Source: JBHJHK01 sp050330975 (GTDB taxonomy: Bacteria > Pseudomonadota > Gammaproteobacteria > Competibacterales > Competibacteraceae). Taken from it: a DNA stretch of 11,855 nucleotides. Of this stretch, positions 5,878 to 11,855 are shown one piece after another. The stretch lies in the NCBI GenBank assembly GCA_050330975.1, contig JBHJHK010000120.1, positions 1-11,855 of the forward strand, written 5' to 3'. The notes below the pieces were generated by a model, which saw nothing but the letters and a program-made list of their open reading frames with translations, was not told the DNA's origin and made no database searches. A program made the translations under genes and the position numbers. Positions within the stretch are counted from its first letter, which is position 1. Every line of letters starts with the position of its first letter.

Positions 5878-7401
5878 TCAGTGGGAAGAAGGGATAGAGG
5901 ACGGTGACGAGGCCGTCGATTGGGCTCGGCGGTGGCGGTAAATCCCCGCCCCCAGGGAGATCAGCGCCAAAGCCCACAGCAATAGCGCACCGGGACGGGT
6001 AAAGAAAACCGCCCAGTCACCGTCGATCATCAGGGCCCGGCGCAAGTTGACCTCGGCGATGGGCCCCAAAATCACCCCCAACACCAAGGGTGCCAGAGGA
6101 TAGTCCAACTTGCGCAAGCCGTAGCCCACCACCCCCATGAGGGCCAACAGATAAATATCGCTGGCGCGGTTATTGAGGGCAAAGGCCCCCACCACACAAC
6201 AGACCATGACGGCGGGCACCAACACCGCCCTGGGCAACAAAATGACCTTGAGGAAAAACCGCAAAGTGCTTAAGCAGATCTCCACCATCAATACCCCCGC
6301 CACGGCCATGGCCATAAAGACCCCATAGACCAGTTCGGGGTAGTCGACGATCAGCCGCGGCCCCACCTGAATGCCGTGGACCATGAGGGCCGCCATGAGG
6401 ACGGCGTCCACGGCGCTGCCGGGGACACCCAGGTCGATGAGGTGAATCAGCCCCCCCCCGGCGGTGGCTGAATTGCCCGACTCCGAGGCCACCACCCCCT
6501 CTGGGGTGCCGGTGCCAAATTGCTCTGGGTGGGACGAGGCCAGACGCGCCTGGTCGTAGGCCAACAGGTTGGCAATGCTCCCCCCCGCCCCGGGTACCGC
6601 CCCCACCACGGCGCCGATCAACGACGAGCGCAGCAAGTTGAGGGGGCGGAGGACGACCTCTTTAAAGGCGCGGCCGGGGTGGAGGGCCAAGGCGGTGCTG
6701 GCCAACCGGCGCTCTTCGGGGGCATCTCGCTCTAGATCCCCCAACAGTTGGCTGATGGCGTAGACCCCGATCAACACCACCAAAAATGGGAACCCCGGGG
6801 CCAACATCTCCACCCCAAAGGTAAAGCGCTCCCGGCCCATCATGGGGTCGGGGCCGACGGTGGCGATCCAAAGCCCCAACAGCGCGGCGATCAACCCCTT
6901 GAGGAGGTCACGGCCCACCAGACTGGCCACCGCCGTCAGGGCAAACACGATCAGAGCGAAGTACTCCCAGGGTCCGAGCTTCACCGCCACCAACGCCAAG
7001 GGTGGGGCGGCGGCAATCAACAGGGCAGTGCTCAACAACGTGCCGAGGAACGACGCCCAAATGCCGATGGCCAACGCCCGACCGGGCTCACCCCGGCGGG
7101 CCATGGGGTAGGCGTCAAAGGTGGTGGCCACCGACGACGGGGTGCCGGGTATGCCCAACAGCGCGGCGCTAAACAAGCCCCCGGCATCGCCCCCCACATA
7201 GCCCGCCAGCATCACCGCCAACCCCTGGAGGGGCGGCAGGGCAAAGGTCAAGGGCAGGGTCAAGACGATGGCCATGGTGATGGTAAAGCCGGGGATGGCG
7301 GCGGCCACCACTCCGCCAAAAGTCCCCGCCACCATGTAGAGCAAGGTCACGGGGTGGAAGATCACCGCCGCTCCCGCCCCTAGGGCGCTGGTATCGACCA
7401 C
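5878..7401 (-). CDS. tctA: TctA-family large permease subunit of a tripartite tricarboxylate transporter
   Basis: The protein has 507 residues, the normal length for TctA. It is an inner-membrane, ion-gradient-driven permease that takes substrate from a periplasmic TctC receptor and works with TctB. Family signatures are present: AAAIPGFTITMAIVLTLP (33-50), GGLFSAALLGIPGTPSSVAT (74-93) and VGAVPGAGGSIANLLAYDQA (266-285). The last is followed by the typical HPEQFGTGTPEGVVASESGN (291-310). Many hydrophobic spans run through the rest and a short basic, Ser-rich tail ends the protein. The start is GTG 7401 with AGGGGG (7410-7415) eight bases upstream, overlapping the TctB stop, so translation is probably coupled. 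A 9-C run (6451-6459) encodes consecutive Gly codons and keeps frame. The substrate is unknown; the family carries tri- and dicarboxylates and other organic anions. Confidence 0.93.
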   Translation of the reverse strand: MVDTSALGAGAAVIFHPVTLLYMVAGTFGGVVAAAIPGFTITMAIVLTLPLTFALPPLQGLAVMLAGYVGGDAGGLFSAALLGIPGTPSSVATTFDAYPMARRGEPGRALAIGIWASFLGTLLSTALLIAAAPPLALVAVKLGPWEYFALIVFALTAVASLVGRDLLKGLIAALLGLWIATVGPDPMMGRERFTFGVEMLAPGFPFLVVLIGVYAISQLLGDLERDAPEERRLASTALALHPGRAFKEVVLRPLNLLRSSLIGAVVGAVPGAGGSIANLLAYDQARLASSHPEQFGTGTPEGVVASESGNSATAGGGLIHLIDLGVPGSAVDAVLMAALMVHGIQVGPRLIVDYPELVYGVFMAMAVAGVLMVEICLSTLRFFLKVILLPRAVLVPAVMVCCVVGAFALNNRASDIYLLALMGVVGYGLRKLDYPLAPLVLGVILGPIAEVNLRRALMIDGDWAVFFTRPGALLLWALALISLGAGIYRHRRAQSTASSPSSIPSSH

Positions 7402-7413
7402 GAGCCGAACCCC

Positions 7414-7905
7414 CTAGGGAGCCCACACCGTGCCCCGGGGCAAAAACACCCGAAACACCTCGGCGAAGAGAACGTTGAGGCCGACGGACAGCACCAACCC
7501 CAAGGCGAGCCCCGCCACGAGCCAGGGGCGCCAAGCCCCCCCAGCGGCCACCCCAAGGCCGGTGACGACCAAGAGCACAAAACCAAAACTCGCCACCACA
7601 AAGCCCACGGTGGGCAGGGTGGCACAGTAGCCGACGAAGGCCACCGCCACCACCCAGGGCCGGCGGCCCAGTTCTCGAATGACGCCCCAGGGAGCGGCCT
7701 TGGACCGCGGCTGGCCCCGCCACCAACCCAGGGCCCAGCGCCCCAACGCCAACCCATTGAGCACCACCAAGGCCCCCAGCACCAGGCGGGGAAACGTCCC
7801 CGCCCCCAGGGGTTCCCAGCGGGAGGCGGGCAACTGCCCCGCCTGGACAAAGAGCACCAGGGCTCCGATCAACAACGCCCCGTGGACGACGGGGTCGGCT
7901 CTCAC
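7414..7905 (-). CDS. tctB: TctB-family small permease subunit
   Basis: The protein has 163 residues with about four hydrophobic spans: ALLIGALVLFVQAG near the N-terminus, LVLGALVVLNGLAL, VVASFGFVLLVVTGLGV and LVAGLALGLVLSVGLNVLF. The ending FAEVFRVFLPRG matches the TctB family pattern (F..f.v.LP.G). TctB is the poorly conserved small membrane partner of TctA, and its position between receptor and TctA is the usual order. The start GTG at 7905 shares four bases (GTGA) with the stop of the receptor gene, which indicates translational coupling; AGG at 7914-7916 may serve as its ribosome binding site. Identification rests on length, topology, the C-terminal motif and context, since sequence conservation in this family is low. 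Confidence 0.88.
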   Translation of the reverse strand: MRADPVVHGALLIGALVLFVQAGQLPASRWEPLGAGTFPRLVLGALVVLNGLALGRWALGWWRGQPRSKAAPWGVIRELGRRPWVVAVAFVGYCATLPTVGFVVASFGFVLLVVTGLGVAAGGAWRPWLVAGLALGLVLSVGLNVLFAEVFRVFLPRGTVWAP

Positions 7906-8867
7906 CCTTCCAACCTGCCGATCAGGCGGGCGATGGTCTCGTCCAGTTGGGTCAAGTAGGCGCTGTAGACGTCGCCGCGGCGGTAGGCCACCGCCGCCCC
8001 GGCGGCTTCGAGGGCGGCGACGGCGTCTGGGTCGCCGGCCACCTGCTCCAGGGCATCGGCGAGGGTTGCAATGGAGGCCTCTGGGGTCCCTTCGGGCACC
8101 ACGACCCCCCGCAAGATGGTGAGCTCCAGGTCGTAGCCCAGCTCTTTCAAGGTGGGAACGTCGGGGGCCTGGGGCAACCGCTCTGGACTGCCCACCGCCA
8201 AAAAGCGCAGTTCTCCACTCTCCACAAAGGCGCCACTGGAGGCCACATCGCCGATGGCGGCGTCGATGTGCTGGCCCACCAGATTGCGGATCCGCTCCCC
8301 GGTGCCCTCGAAGCCCACATAGCTAAACTGGATACCCGTGGCCTCTTCGATCATGGCGGCGTGGAGGTGGGGCACCCCGGCCAGGGTGACGCCCACGCGA
8401 ATTTCCCCGGGGTTCTCCTTGGCGTAGGCCACCAGTTCTTCCAAGGTCTGGTAGGGAGTGTCCTTGTGGACCACCAAAAACTGGGGGGAAGCGGTGATGG
8501 AGGCCACGGGGACAAAGGTATCCCAGTTGAGGTCGGTGAGGCCGGTGTGGTGGGAGACCAACAAGCCGTCGTGGATCTGGGCGATGGTGTAGCCATTGCC
8601 CGGCCGGCGACTGGCCTCCTTGAGGCCCAGGGTGCCACTCACCCCGGGCATATTGATCACTGGCACCGAGGCCCTTAGGGGGTCTTCCAGGTGTTCGGCG
8701 ACGATCCGCATCAAGGTGTCGGAGCCACCACCGGGGGACCAGGGGACGATGAATTCCACGGGGCGCTCGGGGTAGTCCTGGGCCAAGCCCACTGTGCCGC
8801 CGCCACTTACCAAGGCGACGAGGGCACAGACTACAAATCGCAGGATGACAGCCAAAGGTGAGGCCAT
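7902..8867 (-). CDS. tctC: TctC/Bug-family periplasmic solute-binding receptor
   Basis: The protein has 321 residues, typical for Bug receptors. The frame is open much further upstream (to 9809), but that part lies opposite the TRAP gene's own frame. ATG 8867 has AGGAG (8878-8882) ten bases upstream and gives a good signal peptide (residues 1-29, hydrophobic ILRFVVCALVALVSGG, cleavage near GLA/QDYP). The mature start DYPERPVEFIVPWSPGGGSD (31-50) is the hallmark of the family. Later pieces also fit: NMPGVSGTLGLKEASR, the LVVHKDTPYQTLEELVAYAK segment, and FEGTGERIRNLVGQHIDAA before a C-terminal APDVPTLKELGYDL. Bug receptors bind carboxylates, amino acids and related organic anions through water-mediated contacts to two beta-alpha loops. 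It is not a TAXI protein, although the gene upstream is a TAXI-type TRAP permease. Confidence 0.93.
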   Translation of the reverse strand: MASPLAVILRFVVCALVALVSGGGTVGLAQDYPERPVEFIVPWSPGGGSDTLMRIVAEHLEDPLRASVPVINMPGVSGTLGLKEASRRPGNGYTIAQIHDGLLVSHHTGLTDLNWDTFVPVASITASPQFLVVHKDTPYQTLEELVAYAKENPGEIRVGVTLAGVPHLHAAMIEEATGIQFSYVGFEGTGERIRNLVGQHIDAAIGDVASSGAFVESGELRFLAVGSPERLPQAPDVPTLKELGYDLELTILRGVVVPEGTPEASIATLADALEQVAGDPDAVAALEAAGAAVAYRRGDVYSAYLTQLDETIARLIGRLEG

Positions 8868-8877
8868 GGGTGAAGTT

Positions 8878-8882
8878 CTCCT
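8878..8882 (-). promoter_or_regulatory. Ribosome binding site of the receptor gene
   Basis: AGGAG on the minus strand, ten bases before ATG 8867. It fixes the start at the beginning of the signal peptide. It overlaps by two bases a 10-bp direct repeat (8881-8890). Confidence 0.6.
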
Positions 8883-8907
8883 GGGTTGAGGTACAAGCTG
8901 GGTTGAG
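8881..8907 (-). repeat. 10-bp direct repeat in the TRAP-receptor spacer
   Basis: CTGGGTTGAG on the plus strand occurs at 8881-8890 and exactly again at 8898-8907, with a 17-base period, inside the only sizeable gap (8868-8926) of the operon. One copy abuts the receptor ribosome binding site. It could be a binding site for a regulator or RNA, or a small duplication. Confidence 0.5.
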
Positions 8908-8926
8908 ACTCTGGGGCCAACGCGGT

Positions 8927-11023
8927 TCACGGCAAGGCACTGCGGGGCGTGGGGGCTTCGATCACCACCTTCGGTCCCCGGATCCACTGCCACCCCAAGA
9001 CCAGAGCGACCGGGATCCCACCGTAGAGGTCGGTGATGACACCGGGCATCACCAACAACACTCCCCCCGCCCCCACCAGGCCCCTTGCCAAGCCCTTGAG
9101 GGGTACCAGGGCGTAGCCCGCCAGGGCCATACCCAAGGCGGCGACGCCAATGATGCAAGTGAGGGTGGTGGTGAGGAATTCTCCCCAAGTGAAGTAGTCC
9201 GGTAACACCAACAGCATGGCCGGGGAGTAGACGAACACCAAGGGCACCATGAGCTTGGCGTTGCCCAGGGCAAAGGCCGACAGCCCAGTGCGGAAGGGAT
9301 TGGCCCCGGCGATGCCCCCGGCGGCATAGGCCGAGGTGCACACCGGCGGGGTGATCTCGGCGATGACGCCGTAGTAGAGGACAAACAGGTGGGCCGCCAG
9401 GGGGGGAACCCCCAGGTTGGCCAGCGCCGGCTGGGCCACGGCGGCCAGCATGATGTACAGCGCCGTGGTGGGCAGGCCCGCCCCCATGAAAATACAGGCC
9501 GCGGCGATGAGCACTAGGGAGATAAACAACGTCAGTTGGTCCAGGGAGAACAACACCACCGGGAGCCAAGCCAGGGCGGCTTGGACGCCCTCGGCGATGA
9601 CCACAGCGCCGCTGGTCACCATAAACCCCAGGCGAAACGCCACCCCGGTGGTGGTGATCACCCCCACGACAATCCCCACCGCCGCCGCCGCCGCCCCCAC
9701 CGCCAGGGCGTACTTGGTCCCCAGGGCGAAGGCGTCGAACAGATCCCGCAACGACAGGCGGTGGTAGGGGTTCACCAAACCCACGGCGATGCACAAGGTG
9801 ATGCCCCAAAAGGCCGCCATGTAGGGGGTGCGACCGGAGAACAGCACGTAGATCAACGCCACCAAAGGAATCAAGGTGGGCCAGCCGGTTTTGAGCACTT
9901 GCCAGAGTTTGGGAATCTGGTCGGCGCTAAACCCCGCCAACCCCAACCGCTTGGCTTCGAAGTGGACCACGGTCAACACGCCCACATAGTGCATCAGCGC
10001 CGGAATGGCGGCGGCGATCACTAGGGTGCTGTAGGGCATCTCCAGGTTCTCCGCCATGATAAAGGCGGCGGCCCCCATGATGGGGGGGGTGATCTGGCCC
10101 CCGGCGCTGGCGGCGGCTTCTACCCCCCCGGCGAAGTGGGGGGTGTAGCCCAAGCGCTTCATATTGGGAATGGTCAACGAGCCGGTGGAGACGGTGTTGG
10201 CCACCGATGATCCCGAAATGGTGCCAAAGAATGCCGAGGCCACCACACTCACCTTGGCCGGCCCCCCGGTGAAGCGCCCGGCGAACACGGTGGCCAAATC
10301 GATGAAAAACTGCCCCAGTCCCATGCGCTGGGCGATGACCCCGAATAGCACAAAGTGAAACACGATGGTGGACACCACCCACAGGGTGATGCCGTAGATC
10401 CCCTCGGCGGGGAAATAAATGTTATTGATAAACTGTCCCCAGCTAACCCCGGGGTGCTGGAGGATTTGGATGGGCATATGGGGGCCAAACAGGGCGTAAC
10501 CCATGAACACCAGAATGATCAACGGCAGCACCGACCCCATGGTGCGGCGGGTGGCCTCTAGGATGAGGACTATCAAGGCGGTGCCCATGATCAAATCCAA
10601 AAACGCCGGGTTGCCCTGGCGCAGGGCCTGCTCTAGCAAACTAAACTCGATACCCCAGGGGGATAGATCCACCCCCCGCCAAGTGGCGCCGATGTACAAC
10701 GCCGCCACGGCGGCGATGAGGCCGCACAGCCAATCGTGGAGGGGCACACCCCCCGGGCAGTAGCGACCCTGGGCGACCCCTGCGCGGCGGTGGACAAAGG
10801 GGTAGAGCACAAAGATCAAGGGCAACACCCCGGCCAGGTGGATGCCCATATGCCAATAGTCCGCCGGGATGCCAAAGCCCGCCGTGTAATAGTGGTAGAT
10901 GGCGAATACCACCGACAACATCACACAAGTGCGGCGAGTCCAAGGACCCACGGTGCGGGTGCGCAACTCGGGGGTAAATCGCTCTTCTAGTTCTGTGGTA
11001 TCGGTCGCTGTGGTCGTGCCCAT
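8927..11023 (-). CDS. TRAP transporter fused permease (4TM/12TM, TAXI-associated type)
   Basis: The protein has 698 residues, of normal length for the fused small-plus-large TRAP permease. The N-terminal part (about 30-160) has four or more membrane spans, corresponding to the DctQ-like half; the rest is the DctM-like half. Key motifs are GGPAKVSVVASAFFGTISGS (253-272), then VANTVSTGSLTIP, and AASAGGQITPPIMGAAAFIM (304-323). The second-half equivalents are FMGAGLPTTALYIM and GVIAEITPPVCTSAYAAGGI. A short C-terminal DUF3394-like stretch (MPGVITDLYGGIPVALVLG) ends it. These are sodium-driven secondary transporters in the inner membrane. The usual partner is a TAXI receptor, but none is encoded here; the next gene is a TctC receptor 59 bases on. 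ATG 11023 has only a weak GTGAG nearby. No frameshift is seen, so it looks functional. Confidence 0.95.
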   Translation of the reverse strand: MGTTTATDTTELEERFTPELRTRTVGPWTRRTCVMLSVVFAIYHYYTAGFGIPADYWHMGIHLAGVLPLIFVLYPFVHRRAGVAQGRYCPGGVPLHDWLCGLIAAVAALYIGATWRGVDLSPWGIEFSLLEQALRQGNPAFLDLIMGTALIVLILEATRRTMGSVLPLIILVFMGYALFGPHMPIQILQHPGVSWGQFINNIYFPAEGIYGITLWVVSTIVFHFVLFGVIAQRMGLGQFFIDLATVFAGRFTGGPAKVSVVASAFFGTISGSSVANTVSTGSLTIPNMKRLGYTPHFAGGVEAAASAGGQITPPIMGAAAFIMAENLEMPYSTLVIAAAIPALMHYVGVLTVVHFEAKRLGLAGFSADQIPKLWQVLKTGWPTLIPLVALIYVLFSGRTPYMAAFWGITLCIAVGLVNPYHRLSLRDLFDAFALGTKYALAVGAAAAAVGIVVGVITTTGVAFRLGFMVTSGAVVIAEGVQAALAWLPVVLFSLDQLTLFISLVLIAAACIFMGAGLPTTALYIMLAAVAQPALANLGVPPLAAHLFVLYYGVIAEITPPVCTSAYAAGGIAGANPFRTGLSAFALGNAKLMVPLVFVYSPAMLLVLPDYFTWGEFLTTTLTCIIGVAALGMALAGYALVPLKGLARGLVGAGGVLLVMPGVITDLYGGIPVALVLGWQWIRGPKVVIEAPTPRSALP

Positions 11024-11318
11024 AGGCTCACAAAGATAAAGGTTAAACGGGGATCGGCCGGGGGTTTACCGTGGAGCACCCCGGCGACGCCGTGTAAGTG
11101 TGGATGAGCCGGGGGCACTTCGCCAGCTGACCGCCTTTTAACCATGTAACGGGAGTTCGCCGCGTCGTCTACATCCCCCAATTACCTCAATATCTTCGTG
11201 GTCTTTGGTTCTGTGCCCATCGAGCGCCAGGGCTGTCGTTCCACGAGGTCCATGCCAAGGTCTCTTCGACTAGCAAACTGGATCCCCGTCTACCGCCCAC
11301 CACGTCCCAGGATGACCC
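11024..11318. promoter_or_regulatory. Divergent intergenic region (transport operon / nuclease gene)
   Basis: This 295-base spacer must carry the start signals of the minus-strand operon and perhaps of the plus-strand nuclease gene. No good sigma70 pair was found on either strand. A TTTATCTT stretch on the minus strand close to ATG 11023 could be a -10-like element, but it lacks a matching -35. The region contains a GC-rich inverted repeat (11057-11085) and a further copy of its arm (11108-11115). At 11193-11207 the plus strand reads CTTCGTGGTCTTTGG, a phrase resembling a dispersed repeat seen in many genomes; only one copy is present here. Confidence 0.4.
11057..11115. repeat. GCCGGGG inverted repeat plus extra direct copy
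   Basis: GCCGGGG (11057-11063) is matched by its reverse complement CCCCGGC at 11079-11085 with a 15-base centre. A third copy in the first orientation, GCCGGGGG, is at 11108-11115. A small GGCGACGCC hairpin (11083-11091) overlaps the second arm. The set lies 34-92 bases upstream of the TRAP start. It could be an operator or a hairpin in the leader mRNA; in GC-rich DNA a 7-bp repeat may also be chance. Confidence 0.4.
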
Positions 11319-11855
11319 ATGACCGATCCCCTGACCTTGCTCTCGCCGCGCAACGACGCGGTGTTCAAAATGCTGTTGGCCCGCAACAGGCCCTTGCTCA
11401 TCGATTTGGTCAACCTCGTCCTCGTCCAATACGGCTATCCCCACTTGACCGAGCTGTTCATCGACAATGCCGAAGTCACCGCCGAGCAGGTGGGGCAAAA
11501 ATTTATCGCCCTGGACATCCACGCCCGGGACGAAGCCCACCACCACTACGATATCGAAATGCAGGTGAGGAGCCACGCGGCCTACGCCGAGCGGGCGCTG
11601 TACTACCTGAGCAAGCTCAACGCCCAGCAGCTCTTAGAAGGCCAGCGCTACGCCGAGCTGCGGCGGGTGATCGGCATCCACTTTCTCAACTTTGACCTGT
11701 TCCCCGACGATCCCCAGAGCCGGTGGGCGTTCGAGCTTCGCGATCGCCATCGCCCGGAGATCCGCTTGACAGATCAGTTGGCGTTACTCATCTTCGAGCT
11801 ACAAAAGCAGCCGTTGGCCGAGGGCAGTGCCTTGGACCAATGGGTGCGATTCTTG
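11319..11855 (+). CDS. Rpn-family / PD-(D/E)XK nuclease protein (3' end outside window)
   Basis: The frame from ATG 11319 is open for 179 codons to the last base, so the C-terminus is missing. AGGA at 11309-11312, six bases upstream, supports the start. The protein begins LLSPRNDAVFKMLLARN, the typical opening of the Rpn recombination-promoting nuclease / PD-(D/E)XK transposase-like family (PF12784). The catalytic core is visible: FIALDIHARDEAHHHYDIEMQ gives D66 and E80-x-Q82, the D...ExQ version of the PD-(D/E)XK site. It is followed by the family helix YAERALYYLSKLNAQQL and VIGIHFLNFDLF. Studied Rpn proteins are DNA endonucleases linked to recombination and more recently to phage defence; members are often multicopy and mobile. 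Whether this copy is active or tied to the adjacent operon cannot be seen. Confidence 0.9.
   Translation, partial: MTDPLTLLSPRNDAVFKMLLARNRPLLIDLVNLVLVQYGYPHLTELFIDNAEVTAEQVGQKFIALDIHARDEAHHHYDIEMQVRSHAAYAERALYYLSKLNAQQLLEGQRYAELRRVIGIHFLNFDLFPDDPQSRWAFELRDRHRPEIRLTDQLALLIFELQKQPLAEGSALDQWVRFL

Noticed and set aside
5861..5977. 39-residue N-terminal extension of the hydrolase
   Set aside because: It lies within the 3' end of tctA in another frame, is Pro/Gly-rich, and a good Shine-Dalgarno sequence precedes ATG 5860.
6748..7383. Plus-strand 211-codon open frame across tctA
   Set aside because: A Gln/Gly/His-rich shadow of tctA with no domain.
8868..9809. Open extension of the receptor reading frame to 9809
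   Set aside because: It is rich in Gly, Pro, His and Arg, lies opposite the correct frame of the TRAP gene and has no family similarity. The signal peptide and ribosome binding site put the start at 8867.
10987..11181. 64-codon minus-strand frame upstream of the TRAP gene
   Set aside because: It overlaps the TRAP start in another frame, lacks a ribosome binding site and shows no domain.
11193..11207. CTTCGTGGTCTTTGG as part of a dispersed repeat
   Set aside because: It looks like a phrase common in bacterial repeat families, but there is only one copy here and no boundaries, so no repeat can be claimed.

Overview
The window is GC-rich chromosomal DNA (about 65% G+C in a hand-counted stretch of the MORN gene) with Shine-Dalgarno-led, tightly packed genes. 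Its gene families are typical of Proteobacteria: a membrane-anchored PDZ protein, TctABC and TRAP transporters, and an Rpn-type nuclease. The PDZ protein resembles a family I associate with Gammaproteobacteria, so a gammaproteobacterium is my best guess. The genus cannot be read from this sequence.

Left part (1-4249, plus strand). The window opens inside a gene whose reading frame runs in from the left edge and ends in a peptidoglycan-binding-like domain. Next come a membrane-anchored PDZ protein and a DinB-fold protein of visibly lower G+C. A structured 250-base spacer follows. The last plus-strand gene here encodes a secreted 604-residue protein with twelve MORN repeats fused to a C13 (legumain-type) cysteine-peptidase-like domain. 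These four genes have separate spacers and need not be one operon.

Middle and right part (11023 down to 4256, minus strand). Five genes read in one direction: a fused TRAP permease (4TM/12TM type), a TctC/Bug-type periplasmic solute receptor, TctB, TctA, and a gamma-glutamyltransferase-family Ntn hydrolase of the YwrD type. The last four are packed with a 4-base overlap or 12-17 base gaps. The unusual point is that a TRAP fused permease, which normally works with a TAXI receptor, heads an operon whose only receptor is of the TctC type. The hydrolase has no visible signal peptide, which suggests uptake of a gamma-glutamyl or related amide compound followed by cytoplasmic cleavage. The substrate cannot be read from the sequence. 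The operon ends 6 bases from the stop of the convergent MORN-peptidase gene.

Right edge (11024-11855). A 295-base divergent spacer carries a GC-rich inverted repeat and a further direct copy of its arm. After it, a plus-strand Rpn/PD-(D/E)XK nuclease-family gene runs off the end of the window.

The best candidates for something less described are the exported MORN-C13 peptidase with its structured leader, and the mixed TRAP/TctCBA/hydrolase operon. I see no CRISPR array, tRNA, rRNA or insertion sequence.
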